A DNA stretch of 25,258 bases. It comes from Faecalibacterium sp. CAG:74 (GTDB lineage Bacteria; Bacillota; Clostridia; Christensenellales; Aristaeellaceae). Numbering within the stretch: position 1 is the first letter of the stretch; every line of letters starts with the position of its first letter. The DNA is taken from positions 1-25,258 of the forward strand of contig FR899878.1 in NCBI GenBank assembly GCA_000437595.1, given 5' to 3'. This document shows, in pieces, positions 8,501 to 15,791 of the stretch. Made by a program: the position numbers and the translations under genes. Below the pieces are notes generated by a model. That model did no database searches. It had not been told where the DNA came from and saw nothing but the letters and a program-made list of their open reading frames with translations.

Positions 8501-10367
8501 GGCGTTCACGCGCACGGGCGACGGCAATATCCTCCGCAACCTCTCCGGCGGCGCGGGCGAAAGCGAACCGGTGGCGCTGACAATGGGTGCGGATTTGACG
8601 GGTCTTGATATCGGTATGATTACCCCCGGCCATGTGTCCGGCGTGGTGTTTGCCGACAAGAACGACAATGGCCTGCGCGACGCGGATGAAGGCGGCTTGC
8701 TCGGCGCGGTGGTTCACCTGATGGACGAAACCGGTGACGTGGCGACCCGCACCATCGGCGCGGATGGCAGCTTCCTGTTTGACGCGGTGCTGCCCGGAAC
8801 GTACCGCCTGCGCTACGAGCTGCCGGGCGACGGCGTGTTTGCTCCCCTGACGGACGGCGGCAACACCATCGCGCCGGATTCCGACGGCACGACGGATTCC
8901 TTTACCATCGGCGTGGGCGAAGAAGTCACCGCGCCCCTGTGCGGCGCACTGGCTTTGGGCGACATTGAAGGCGTGGTGTTTGCCGATCACAACGGCAGCG
9001 GCGCGCAGGATGCAAACGAAGCGGCGCTTGCCGGCGTGACGCTGATTCTGACCCCCTCCCGCGAGGATTTGACGGAGCAGACCGTCCTCACCGATGCGAC
9101 GGGCGCGTACAGCTTCACCGGGCTGCGGCCGGACACCTACACGCTGACCCTGCGCTTCCCGGAGGGCATGGTGCTCTCCAAACTGGACGGCAATGTGACC
9201 CTGCCGCTGATGCACGGGCTGAACGAGCAGCAGGTGAGCATCGAAATCGGGCTGGGCGAGGAATGGCTGAATCAGGCACTTGGCGGCGTGATTCCGTCGA
9301 AGATGTCCGGTCAGGTTTGGGTGGATGAGAATGACAACGGCCGCATGGACGCGGGCGAAATCACCCCGGAAAACGAGACGCTGACCCTGCTGGATGAAAC
9401 CGGCGCGGTGTTTGCGCAGGTGCAGACCGATGCGGATGGGCGGTTCGCCATCGACGGCATTGCTCCCGGCGTGTACAGCCTTGTCTACGACCTCAAGGAA
9501 GGTACGCAGGCGGCGCGTCTTGGCGACAGCACCTTCACCACCGAGGGCAGTCAGCTCGTCATGACCGAGATTGAAATTAGCGAAAACAACAACTATACTG
9601 CGCCGATGCTGGGCTTGAAGATTGACACAAGCATCGGCGGCATGGTCTGGTGCGACAACGCGGGCGAGATTGCGCCCCTGTCCGGCGCGGAGGTTGTCCT
9701 GCTGGACGAAAAGGGCAGCGAACTGCAAAACGCGACGACGGGCGAGGACGGCATCTACCGCTTTGACGGCTTGATGCCGGGCAACTACCGTCTGCGTGTG
9801 ACGCTCCCGAACGGCTACGTCGTCGTAGAAAAGGACGACACGCGCCTCAAGGACGGGCAGAACATCAGCGTGATGACGACCTACACCGCCCGCGAGGGAG
9901 AGAGCGACCTGATTGCCCTGCGCATGAGCCAACATCAGCTGGAGCAGAACATCGGCGCGGTGCAGCCGGGCACGCTGGGCGACTTCTGCTGGCTTGACCT
10001 GAACGGCAACGGCCTGCAGGACGCGGGCGAACTCGGTCTGGGCGACATGCGCATCGAGCTGTGGCGCAACGATCAGCTCGTCGCGGAAACGACAACCGAC
10101 GCATACGGTTACTACACTTTCGAGAACCTGTATCCCGGCGTGTACACGCTCAAGCCCATCTACCCGGCGGAAGTTGTGCCGACGCGTATGCGCACGGATA
10201 TTCCGCTGATTGCGTCGATTCTGGGCGAAAACGGCGAATCGAACCCGGTTCAGGTGACCTCCGCCAGTACGACCTACACGGCGGATTTGGGCTTCGTGCT
10301 GGTTGATGACGACATGCTGCCGGCAAACTACGGCATCGGCGAAAAGCAGGACTGGACGAAGAAGTAA
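5523..10367 (+). CDS. Giant secreted SdrD_B-like repeat protein
   Basis: This is a 1614-residue extracellular protein. A signal peptide (about 1-26, ending PAAAA) leads into a 180-residue N-terminal region I cannot assign. A Pro-Thr-rich spacer follows at about 212-304. From about 305 to 575 there are CnaB-like beta segments, including one near 494-560. Then come about nine modules spaced 110-115 residues apart, beginning near 576, 694, 808, 922, 1033, 1143, 1256, 1368 and 1479. Most start with a calcium-loop-like motif such as DENNNGVYDESE, DKNDNGLRDADE or DLNGNGLQDAGE, as in SdrD B domains. The C-terminus (ending DWTKK) has no LPxTG motif and no membrane tail. It is probably a stalk or adhesin. 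AGATGGAGG precedes the ATG. Confidence 0.9.
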   Translation: MRMLGKRFLSLLLALGMLLMLLPAAAASELTMLQVDFLGMYATSAGTYESRKFTGDFTVMQNGEAVGTIRLTDFGSDPISVPGTGNVQLVPVAETMPEDAVMAASYTVSIVDGRLNKAVIAVLTDTGLFTVHTESSSSFDLINERGETILSFDTDSRGDYALPAAIHTGLYTLRMTKASLAIESWRDKIINIERYTGADSVTKVNASYYYVPPTMAPTATPEPTPTPTPTPTPTPTPTPTATPTPTPTATPTLAPTEAPTENPTEEPTEKPTEAPTPTPTATPTPSPTPTPSPTPTPTPSPTPEPVDGTLTMLMRGVNAAVAYQIVSEDGKTTRTGYLTDGETVQEADLFHGTYAVTVTLPEGTLLTGVNGWPNLQKGQAQWLVNIQAMQTSRYELDLTLSGGMTGSIDDLSAPAEVTISGQRMSEQMTVSGAFALNDLYPDTYQITAALPRGLYDTEGWTLSTTDTGVTASILVEIGAGETVVLPALANHATGDASGVVLGLDGQPMSGVQVQLVNQAGEVAAEAVTDENGAWQAEFLEYGTYVVRYDAGVTLANGALVISDEPATVTAKAANPAALTIHAFRDNDNNGSRGKYEEGVSGATMSLITEVNGVEVVVASGETDKNGEVSLAVPAGTYVLRSELPAGFGHGAHGKNVSANMSIMDETTEQVQSSVPLTLEAGSVTDVGVGVMTMAALQGLVWLDENDDGVYQDGEPGQAGIKIRAVGVKNGLVYETESGEDGKFYIGQMRYGTYNVEYSLPDGLVFARYSQTGGNRRSIITSEFKRSETDQVILERGDLEEVLLGVMKGSDINGICFLDENNNGVYDESEKTLEGVKVVLYRQAIGKELLNTVSDENGRFTFANIRGSTFRVKATIPQGYVYTIEGEGEYGNMFAPGTDRREHTISDVVLENDSEMTMAIGAITYGSISGTVYLDDDFSGSRMDAEKMVNNFTVTLTDENGNTRTAKTNRSGVYTFDDLAPGQYTVSATANRGLAFTRTGDGNILRNLSGGAGESEPVALTMGADLTGLDIGMITPGHVSGVVFADKNDNGLRDADEGGLLGAVVHLMDETGDVATRTIGADGSFLFDAVLPGTYRLRYELPGDGVFAPLTDGGNTIAPDSDGTTDSFTIGVGEEVTAPLCGALALGDIEGVVFADHNGSGAQDANEAALAGVTLILTPSREDLTEQTVLTDATGAYSFTGLRPDTYTLTLRFPEGMVLSKLDGNVTLPLMHGLNEQQVSIEIGLGEEWLNQALGGVIPSKMSGQVWVDENDNGRMDAGEITPENETLTLLDETGAVFAQVQTDADGRFAIDGIAPGVYSLVYDLKEGTQAARLGDSTFTTEGSQLVMTEIEISENNNYTAPMLGLKIDTSIGGMVWCDNAGEIAPLSGAEVVLLDEKGSELQNATTGEDGIYRFDGLMPGNYRLRVTLPNGYVVVEKDDTRLKDGQNISVMTTYTAREGESDLIALRMSQHQLEQNIGAVQPGTLGDFCWLDLNGNGLQDAGELGLGDMRIELWRNDQLVAETTTDAYGYYTFENLYPGVYTLKPIYPAEVVPTRMRTDIPLIASILGENGESNPVQVTSASTTYTADLGFVLVDDDMLPANYGIGEKQDWTKK
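6160..6435 (+). repeat. Pro-Thr codon repeat tract
   Basis: Inside the giant gene, about 90 codons are almost only Pro and Thr with occasional Ala, Glu or Ser. In DNA they form runs of CCTACT, CCGACC and CCGACA hexamers. The tract separates the N-terminal region from the beta modules and would make an extended, flexible or glycosylated linker. Short-unit tandem DNA of this kind is prone to length change by slippage. Confidence 0.9.
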
Positions 10368-10399
10368 GGGACAATGCGGAATTGCGCAGCCGCGGATGG

Positions 10400-10444
10400 C
10401 GGGGTGCTGCGGGGGCGAAAGGCTCTCGCGGTGCCCCGTTTTTT
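10400..10444 (+). terminator. Terminator after the giant gene
   Basis: CGGGGTGCTGCG (10400-10411) pairs along its whole length, with three G-U pairs, with CGCGGTGCCCCG (10427-10438), followed by six T residues. The rest of the gap to 10621 is AT-rich and holds no gene I can support. Confidence 0.85.
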
Positions 10445-10621
10445 GTGAAGGAGGAGGGAAGCAAAGTCCGCTTTTACGGAAAGAATCAACTGTTTGTTTT
10501 TGTGAGAATTGAAAAGTAAATAAAAGTTACTTCACTCGCATTTCGTGAATGAAAATGGCGGCTGCTTCATTCTGAAATCCCAAATCCGCGCGAATCAACC
10601 GTTTTCCTGCGCGAAAGCGTA

Positions 10622-10650
10622 TTGCAAAAGCGGCTTGCATTTGGTATCAT
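10622..10650 (+). promoter_or_regulatory. Promoter of small secreted protein
   Basis: TTGCAA (10622-10627), a 17-bp spacer and TATCAT (10645-10650) fit a sigma-A promoter. The -10 is extended by TGG. It lies about 78 bp before the start at 10729. Confidence 0.7.
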
Positions 10651-10728
10651 AAATGTTACCAGATGTGGCTGTTCAATATGGAAAGAAATCAGCCAAATCA
10701 TGCTGGAAATGAAAGGATGGAAACAAAT

Positions 10729-11247
10729 ATGAAGAAACTCCTTGCTCTCCTGATGGCGCTCATGATGTGCTGCACCGCCTTTGCGTTCGCGGAGGAAGAA
10801 GCGGAAGTGCCGGCAGTTGAAATGAATGTCAGCTTCGAGGCGCAGACGGTTGCGCTGGGTGAAACGGGTCTGACGATGCAGATTCCGGCGGACTGGGCGG
10901 TTCAGGAAGTCCCCGCAGGCACGGAAAACGCCGAGAACATCCTGCTCTTCGCCGTCAACGCCGACCAGACGGTCAGCATTACGGTGCAGAAGTCCGCGAT
11001 GACTTTCGAAACGCTGCTGCAAGGCATTCAGGATGCGGGCGCGACGGAAGAAATGCTCGCTGAGCTGTATGTCAACGAAAACTATTGCCTGATGTACACC
11101 CCCGGCGACACCGTGCTGGCGCTGTATGCTTTCCTTGACGACGAGACGGTTCTCGCCGTGACGTTCCAGGTTGCCAGCAAGGAAGTGGGCGACGCGCTGG
11201 AAAACATGCCGCTGGAAATCTTCGGCAGCTTGGCGGCAGCGGAATAA
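10729..11247 (+). CDS. Small secreted protein, unknown function
   Basis: The product has 172 residues: a signal peptide (about 1-21, ending FAFA), an acidic linker, then a compact domain with an IPADWAVQEV motif near its start. That pattern (a beta strand, PxxW and an amphipathic sheet/helix arrangement) resembles DcrB/PsbP-like small extracellular domains, but the match is by pattern only. No cysteine, lipobox or catalytic signature is present in the mature part. The reading frame is open for 22 codons further upstream, but AAAGGA (10712-10717) and the signal peptide favour the ATG at 10729. It has its own promoter and terminator, so it is a single-gene unit just upstream of the opp operon. 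Confidence 0.82.
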   Translation: MKKLLALLMALMMCCTAFAFAEEEAEVPAVEMNVSFEAQTVALGETGLTMQIPADWAVQEVPAGTENAENILLFAVNADQTVSITVQKSAMTFETLLQGIQDAGATEEMLAELYVNENYCLMYTPGDTVLALYAFLDDETVLAVTFQVASKEVGDALENMPLEIFGSLAAAE

Positions 11248-11264
11248 TTCACTTCGTTACCACG

Positions 11265-11297
11265 ATGCAGGACGAATGAGCGTCCTGCATTTTTTTT
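11265..11297 (+). terminator. Intrinsic terminator
   Basis: ATGCAGGACG (11265-11274) pairs perfectly with CGTCCTGCAT (11281-11290) over a six-base loop and is followed by a run of T residues. It ends the small secreted-protein transcript. Confidence 0.93.
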
Positions 11298-11413
11298 GTG
11301 CGCAAAAATGCACAAGGAGCTGCAGAAAACTTGACAAATGCAACAACATAGCCGAAAATATTCAAAATACACGAGAAAAACATGAAAAAAACACAGTTTG
11401 TGCAGCAAAACAC

Positions 11414-11442
11414 TTGATTTTCTCCATACAGTGTTGCATAAT
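11414..11442 (+). promoter_or_regulatory. Candidate opp operon promoter
   Basis: TTGATT (11414-11419), 17 bp and CATAAT (11437-11442) form a reasonable sigma-A promoter about 95 bp before oppB. A perfect TTGACA also lies at 11331-11336, but no good -10 follows it at the right distance. The 11300-11450 stretch is clearly more AT-rich than the surrounding genes, as expected for a control region. Confidence 0.55.
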
Positions 11443-11537
11443 AAAGCATCGTCGCGGTGAAACTGGTTGGTTTTGCGCGTCGATGAACAAGAAACGCAGG
11501 CAGACGCGGCAGCGCCCCTGCCGGGAAGGTGAAGCGG

Positions 11538-12467
11538 ATGAATTCCAAGATGCTGTTTTATATCCTCAAGCGCGTGCTGCTGGCGCTGCTGACCATCTGG
11601 ATTGTCATCACGGTGACGTTCTTCGTGATGCACTCGATTCCGGGTGGACCGTTCGCAAGTGAAAAGGCAATTTCCGCGGAAGCGCAGGCGGCGCTGGAGG
11701 CCAAGTACGGGCTGGACAAGCCGCTGGGCGAACAGTATGTGACGTATCTGCGCGACGTGGTGACGAAGCTGGACTTCGGGCCGAGCCTGAAACAGCGCGG
11801 TCGTCAGGTCATCGACATTATTCTGGATGGCATGAAGACCTCCGCAAAGCTTGGTCTGATTGCGGCGTTCAGCGCGGCAATCGTCGGCATCGTCCTCGGC
11901 GCGCTGGCGGCGCTGCGGCGCAACACCGTGCTGGATAAGATTATCATGGTGATTACGACCGCGTTCGTGTCCATGCCGTCGTTCATTATGGGGTCATTCC
12001 TGCTGATAGTGTTCTCAGTCAAGTTAGGCTGGGTACCCGCGAACGGCGCGACGGCCGAAGGCCTGATCCTCCCGATTATCACCCTTGCGCTCTACCCGAT
12101 GAGCTACATCACGCGCCTGACGCGCTCCTCCATGCTCGACGTGCTGGGGCAGGATTATATCCGCACCGCGCGCGCCAAGGGCGTTTCGGGCAAGAAAATT
12201 ATCTTCGGTCACGCGCTGAAGAACTCGCTGATTCCGGTTATCACCTATTTCGGCCCGATGCTGGCGTTCATTGTCACCGGCTCGATGGTCGTCGAGCAGA
12301 TTTTCGCCGTGCCGGGCATCGGCCGCCAGTTCGTATCCAGCATCACCAACCGCGACTACACCATGATTATGGGGACGACCATTTTCCTCGCCTCTTTAAT
12401 CGTGATTATGAATCTGATCAGCGACCTGCTCTACAAGGTGGTTGATCCGCGCATTGATTACGAATAA
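11538..12467 (+). CDS. oppB: Oligopeptide ABC transporter permease OppB
   Basis: The 309-residue integral membrane protein is one of the two channel subunits of the peptide importer. It begins with a membrane helix (about 12-32) and has the family's HSIPGGPF motif right after it. A periplasm-facing loop and five more helices follow. The cytoplasmic EAA loop that docks on the ATPases reads YIRTARAKGVSGKKIIFGHA, and the C-terminus ends VDPRIDYE, as is typical. GGAAGG (11524-11529) is eight bases before the ATG at 11538. A GTG at 11529 in frame is less well placed. The gene opens the operon, and oppC follows after 15 bp. Dpp and Opp permeases cannot be told apart here, and the name follows the OppA-type binding protein. 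Confidence 0.93.
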   Translation: MNSKMLFYILKRVLLALLTIWIVITVTFFVMHSIPGGPFASEKAISAEAQAALEAKYGLDKPLGEQYVTYLRDVVTKLDFGPSLKQRGRQVIDIILDGMKTSAKLGLIAAFSAAIVGIVLGALAALRRNTVLDKIIMVITTAFVSMPSFIMGSFLLIVFSVKLGWVPANGATAEGLILPIITLALYPMSYITRLTRSSMLDVLGQDYIRTARAKGVSGKKIIFGHALKNSLIPVITYFGPMLAFIVTGSMVVEQIFAVPGIGRQFVSSITNRDYTMIMGTTIFLASLIVIMNLISDLLYKVVDPRIDYE

Positions 12468-12482
12468 GGAGGCCTCTGCATC

Positions 12483-13544
12483 ATGATGATGAACAAGAAA
12501 AAGCCCTTTAGCCTGCATCTGGATGTGGATTCCTTCATGCCCGCGACGGCGGAGGAAAAGGAAGTCATCTCCCGGATGCGGCCGTCCTCGACCTTTTTCC
12601 GCGACGGCGTGAAGCGCCTGCTGAAGAACAAGGTCGCGACCATCAGCCTGATTCTGATTGTGCTGATTACGCTGTCCTCCATCATCATCCCAATGTTCTG
12701 GCCGTATTCGTATGACCAGATGCTGGGGCAGACGAAGGGCCGCCCGATGGACAACAGCTACAACAACCTCGCGCCGTTCCAGTACGGCAAGACGGAACTG
12801 AAGAAAATCGACAAAGGGGAATCTGTTTTCCCGCACATCTTCGGCACGGACGCGCACGGACGCGACTACTTCATCCGCGTCGTCTACGGGACGCGCATTT
12901 CCCTCGCCGTCGGCTTCTTCGCCAGCATCATCGTGCTGGTGATTGGCATGATGATTGGCGCAGTCGCAGGATACTTCGGCGGCAGGGTGGACTTGTTCAT
13001 CATGCGAATCGTCGATATTATCTACTCATTGCCGGACATGCTGGTCATCATCCTGCTGGCGGTCGTGCTGGGGCAGGTGCTGCATGTGGAAGGCACCATC
13101 TTAGAGAAAATCGGCTCGAACATCATCAGCATGTTCATCGTCTTTGGCCTGCTCTATTGGGTGGGCATGGCGCGCCTGATTCGCGGTCAGATTCTGTCCC
13201 TGCGCGAGCAGGAGTACGTGCTGTCTGCGCAAGCGACGGGCGCGAAGGCGCGCTGGATTATCCGCAAGCACCTGCTGCCGAACTGCATCAGCGTCGTGAT
13301 TATTTCGACCGCGCTGCAAATTCCGAACGCGATTTTCACCGAAAGCTTCCTGTCCTTCCTGGGGTTGGGCGTCAACGCGCCGATGCCTTCGCTGGGTTCG
13401 CTGGCTTCTGACGCGCTCAACGGCATCTATTCCTACACCTATCGCCTGATTATCCCCGCCGTGGTCATCTGCCTCATCGTGCTGAGCCTGAACCTGTTCG
13501 GCGACGGTCTGCGCGACGCCTTTGACCCGAAGCTGAATGCGTGA
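12483..13544 (+). CDS. oppC: Oligopeptide ABC transporter permease OppC
   Basis: At 353 residues this is the second channel subunit. The N-terminal cytoplasmic segment (about 1-50) is followed by a first helix (about 55-78), a soluble loop with the HIFGTDAHGRDYFIRV signature that typifies OppC/DppC, and five further helices. The EAA loop reads YVLSAQATGAKARWIIRKHL, and the C-terminus ends GDGLRDAFDPKLNA, the usual OppC/DppC ending. AAGGAGG (12466-12472) overlaps the end of oppB, and three ATG codons in a row (12483, 12486, 12489) could each start translation. The first has 10-bp spacing. It pairs with OppB and the ATPases encoded next. Confidence 0.94.
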   Translation: MMMNKKKPFSLHLDVDSFMPATAEEKEVISRMRPSSTFFRDGVKRLLKNKVATISLILIVLITLSSIIIPMFWPYSYDQMLGQTKGRPMDNSYNNLAPFQYGKTELKKIDKGESVFPHIFGTDAHGRDYFIRVVYGTRISLAVGFFASIIVLVIGMMIGAVAGYFGGRVDLFIMRIVDIIYSLPDMLVIILLAVVLGQVLHVEGTILEKIGSNIISMFIVFGLLYWVGMARLIRGQILSLREQEYVLSAQATGAKARWIIRKHLLPNCISVVIISTALQIPNAIFTESFLSFLGLGVNAPMPSLGSLASDALNGIYSYTYRLIIPAVVICLIVLSLNLFGDGLRDAFDPKLNA

Positions 13545-13562
13545 TGAAAGGAGCTGGACAAA

Positions 13563-14576
13563 ATGGCATTGCTGGAAGTCAATGACCTGCATACATCCTT
13601 CTTCACCGACGCGGGCGAAGTCAAGGCGGTGGACGGTGTTTCGTTCCGCCTTGACCACGGCAAGGTGCTGGGCATTGTGGGCGAAAGCGGTTCGGGCAAG
13701 AGCGTCACGGCGTATTCCGTCATGCAGATTCTCGCGCCGACGGGCAAAATCGTCAGCGGCAGCGTGAAATTCGACGGGCAGGAGCTGGTCGGCGCGGACG
13801 AGAAGATGCTGCGCACCGTGCGCGGCAACCGCATCTCGATTATCTTCCAAGACCCGATGACGTCTCTGAACCCGACTTACACCATCGGCCGGCAGCTGAT
13901 GGAAGCGATTTTGCTGCACACCGACCGCAACCGCCATCAGGCGCGCGAACGCGCGGTGGAGATGCTGAAGCTGGTCAACGTCAACGAGCCGGAAAAGCGC
14001 ATGAAGCAGTACCCGTTCGAGTTGTCGGGCGGTATGCGGCAGCGCGTAATGATTGCTATGGCGCTGGCGTGCGAGCCGGACATCCTGATTGCCGACGAGC
14101 CGACGACCGCGCTGGACGTGACAATTCAGGCGCAGATTCTTGATTTGATGCGCGATTTGCAGAAGAAGATGGGCATGGCGATTATCATGATTACGCACGA
14201 CTTGGGCGTTGTCGCCCAGATGTGCGACGAGGTCATCGTCATGTATGCTGGTTCTATCTGCGAGCAGGGGACGGCGGATGAAATCTTCTACAACCCGCGC
14301 CACGAGTACACAAAGGGCTTGATGCGCTCCATCCCGACGGCGGAGAACAACGGACAGCGCCTGGAGCCGATTACCGGTACGCCGATTGACCTGCTGAACA
14401 TGCCCAAAGGCTGCCCGTTCGCGCCCCGCTGCGAGGCGGCGATGAAGATTTGCCTGAAAGAGAAGCCGGTTCGGATGCTCATCAATGACGACCATATGGC
14501 AACCTGCTGGATGAACGTCAAGAAGGGCGTGGAGGACGGCAGCATCACGGAGGAAGGAGGAGTGCCCTGTGTCTGA
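13563..14576 (+). CDS. oppD: Oligopeptide ABC transporter ATPase OppD
   Basis: This 337-residue ATP-binding subunit powers peptide import. All the motifs are intact: Walker A GESGSGKS (40-47), Q-loop FQDP (95-98), signature LSGGM (154-158), Walker B DILIADEP (173-180) with the catalytic Glu at 179, D-loop TALD and the switch His in MITHDLG. The C-terminal peptide-transporter extension (about 255-310) carries the conserved GCPFAPRC and MKIC cysteines typical of OppD/DppD. AAAGGAG precedes the ATG. The last eight bases overlap the start of oppF, so the two ATPases are translationally coupled, which suits assembly as a heterodimer. Confidence 0.95.
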   Translation: MALLEVNDLHTSFFTDAGEVKAVDGVSFRLDHGKVLGIVGESGSGKSVTAYSVMQILAPTGKIVSGSVKFDGQELVGADEKMLRTVRGNRISIIFQDPMTSLNPTYTIGRQLMEAILLHTDRNRHQARERAVEMLKLVNVNEPEKRMKQYPFELSGGMRQRVMIAMALACEPDILIADEPTTALDVTIQAQILDLMRDLQKKMGMAIIMITHDLGVVAQMCDEVIVMYAGSICEQGTADEIFYNPRHEYTKGLMRSIPTAENNGQRLEPITGTPIDLLNMPKGCPFAPRCEAAMKICLKEKPVRMLINDDHMATCWMNVKKGVEDGSITEEGGVPCV

Positions 14577-15558
14577 AGCGCAGATGCACCAGCCATTGCT
14601 GGAAGTCAAGGGACTGAAAGAATACTTTGACATCAACATGGGCTTCTTCCGCACCAAGCCGCTGAAAGCGGTCGATGATGTGTCCTTCACCATCAACAAG
14701 GGCGAAACGCTCGGTCTGGTGGGCGAATCCGGCTGCGGCAAGACGACTGTTGGGCGCACCATCCTACAATTGTACAAGCCGACGGCGGGCGAAATCATTT
14801 ACGATGGCAAGCCCGTTAAGACGAAAGCGGACTTGCAGAAGTTCCGCACGAAGGCGACGATGGTGTTCCAAGATCCGTACTCCTCGCTGAACCCGCGCAT
14901 GACCGTGTCGGACATCGTGGGCGAACCGCTGGATGTGCACCACCTGTATTCCTCCAAGAAGGAGCGGGAGGAGCGCATTTTGCAGCTGCTGGGCTATGTC
15001 GGGCTGAACAGTGAACACGCCTCGCGTTACGCGCACGAGTTTTCCGGCGGTCAGCGGCAGCGCATCGGCATTGCGCGCGCGCTGGCGGTCAATCCGGAAT
15101 TCATCGTCTGCGACGAGCCGGTGTCGGCGCTGGACGTGTCGATTCAGGCGCAAGTCATCAACATGTTTGATGATTTGCAGGATCGGCTGGGGCTGACATA
15201 CCTGTTCATTGCGCATGACCTGCTGGTTGTGCGGCATATTTCGGACAGAATCGCCGTGATGTATCTGGGCAAGATGGTGGAGCTGGCGTCGGCGGAGGAA
15301 ATCTACAATCACCCGCTGCACCCGTACTCCAAGTCGCTTTTGTCCGCCGTTCCGCTGCCTGACCCGAAGGCTGCGCGCGCGAACAAGCGCATTGTCCTCT
15401 CCGGCGACATTCCAAGCCCCCTGAACGCGCCGTCGGGCTGTCCGTTCCGCACGCGCTGCCCCCACGCCACCGAAGCCTGCGCGCAGTCGATGCCGCCCTT
15501 CAACGAAGTCGAGAAGGGTCACTTCGTCGCCTGCCACCGGGTGAAGGAGTTAGGGTGA
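14569..15558 (+). CDS. oppF: Oligopeptide ABC transporter ATPase OppF
   Basis: The 329-residue second ATPase has Walker A GESGCGKT (52-59), Q-loop VFQDP (99-103), signature FSGGQ (158-162), Walker B FIVCDE (178-183) and switch His in FIAHDLL. The C-terminal extension contains GCPFRTRC and the ATEAC cysteine. It starts with GTG at 14569. The choice is supported by a perfect AAGGAGG (14554-14560) eight bases upstream and by overlap with the oppD stop. The N-terminus MGFFRTKPLKAVDDVSF is typical of OppF. The repeat element copy B begins directly after its stop codon. Confidence 0.95.
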   Translation: MSEAQMHQPLLEVKGLKEYFDINMGFFRTKPLKAVDDVSFTINKGETLGLVGESGCGKTTVGRTILQLYKPTAGEIIYDGKPVKTKADLQKFRTKATMVFQDPYSSLNPRMTVSDIVGEPLDVHHLYSSKKEREERILQLLGYVGLNSEHASRYAHEFSGGQRQRIGIARALAVNPEFIVCDEPVSALDVSIQAQVINMFDDLQDRLGLTYLFIAHDLLVVRHISDRIAVMYLGKMVELASAEEIYNHPLHPYSKSLLSAVPLPDPKAARANKRIVLSGDIPSPLNAPSGCPFRTRCPHATEACAQSMPPFNEVEKGHFVACHRVKELG

Positions 15559-15700
15559 GGGGAAGCGCCAGAGGCTCTGCCTCTGGACTCCGGCAGGGGC
15601 GCTGCCCCTGCACCCTGCAAGGGACTTCGTCCCTTGACCCTTTCGCGCGATTGAGTTGGTGACACTGGCATAGTGTGCCCGCGTGTTTATCCGCGCAAAA
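15559..15700 (-). repeat. Modular palindromic repeat, copy B
   Basis: Module Q, in the opposite orientation to copy A, fills most of the space between oppF and oppA. On the plus strand it shows three hairpins with three-base loops: CCAGAGGC-TCT-GCCTCTGG (15568-15586), CAGGGGC-GCT-GCCCCTG (15594-15610) and CAAGGGAC-TTC-GTCCCTTG (15618-15636). A conserved tail with TTGAGTTGGTGACA and GCGTGTTTAT follows. Module P is absent. Compared with copy A the linkers are nearly identical while paired arm bases change together. Placed between transporter and binding-protein genes, the hairpins could protect or separate mRNA segments, as REP elements do elsewhere. That role is inferred. Confidence 0.8.
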
Positions 15701-15714
15701 AAATTGCTTCAAGG

Positions 15715-15734
15715 ATGCGTCAACACGCATTTTT
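15715..15734 (+). terminator. Weak hairpin with T-run before oppA
   Basis: ATGCGT (15715-15720) pairs with ACGCAT (15725-15730) over CAAC, and TTTT follows. It is short for an efficient terminator and may only attenuate read-through from oppF into oppA. I see no convincing promoter between it and oppA. TTGATA at 15733 lacks a good -10. Confidence 0.35.
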
Positions 15735-15791
15735 GATACAGACAGTCTACGCAAAGTAAGGCTGTCACAGAATATTAAGGGAGGTTTTTTC

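Noticed and set aside
7293..9935. An 880-codon open frame on the minus strand inside the giant repeat-protein gene
   Set aside because: It mirrors the high-GC, repetitive codons of the plus-strand gene, has a His/Arg/Val-rich shadow composition, no ribosome site and no domain. The plus-strand frame has a signal peptide and clear modules.
11331..11336. Perfect TTGACA as the main opp promoter
   Set aside because: At 16-18 bp downstream only GAAAAT or AAAATA-like hexamers occur. The TTGATT/CATAAT pair at 11414-11442 is better.
11382..11417. An 11-codon frame (MKKTQFVQQNT) ahead of oppB, as a possible leader peptide
   Set aside because: It lies upstream of the better promoter and has no ribosome site, and no attenuator hairpin pair follows it.
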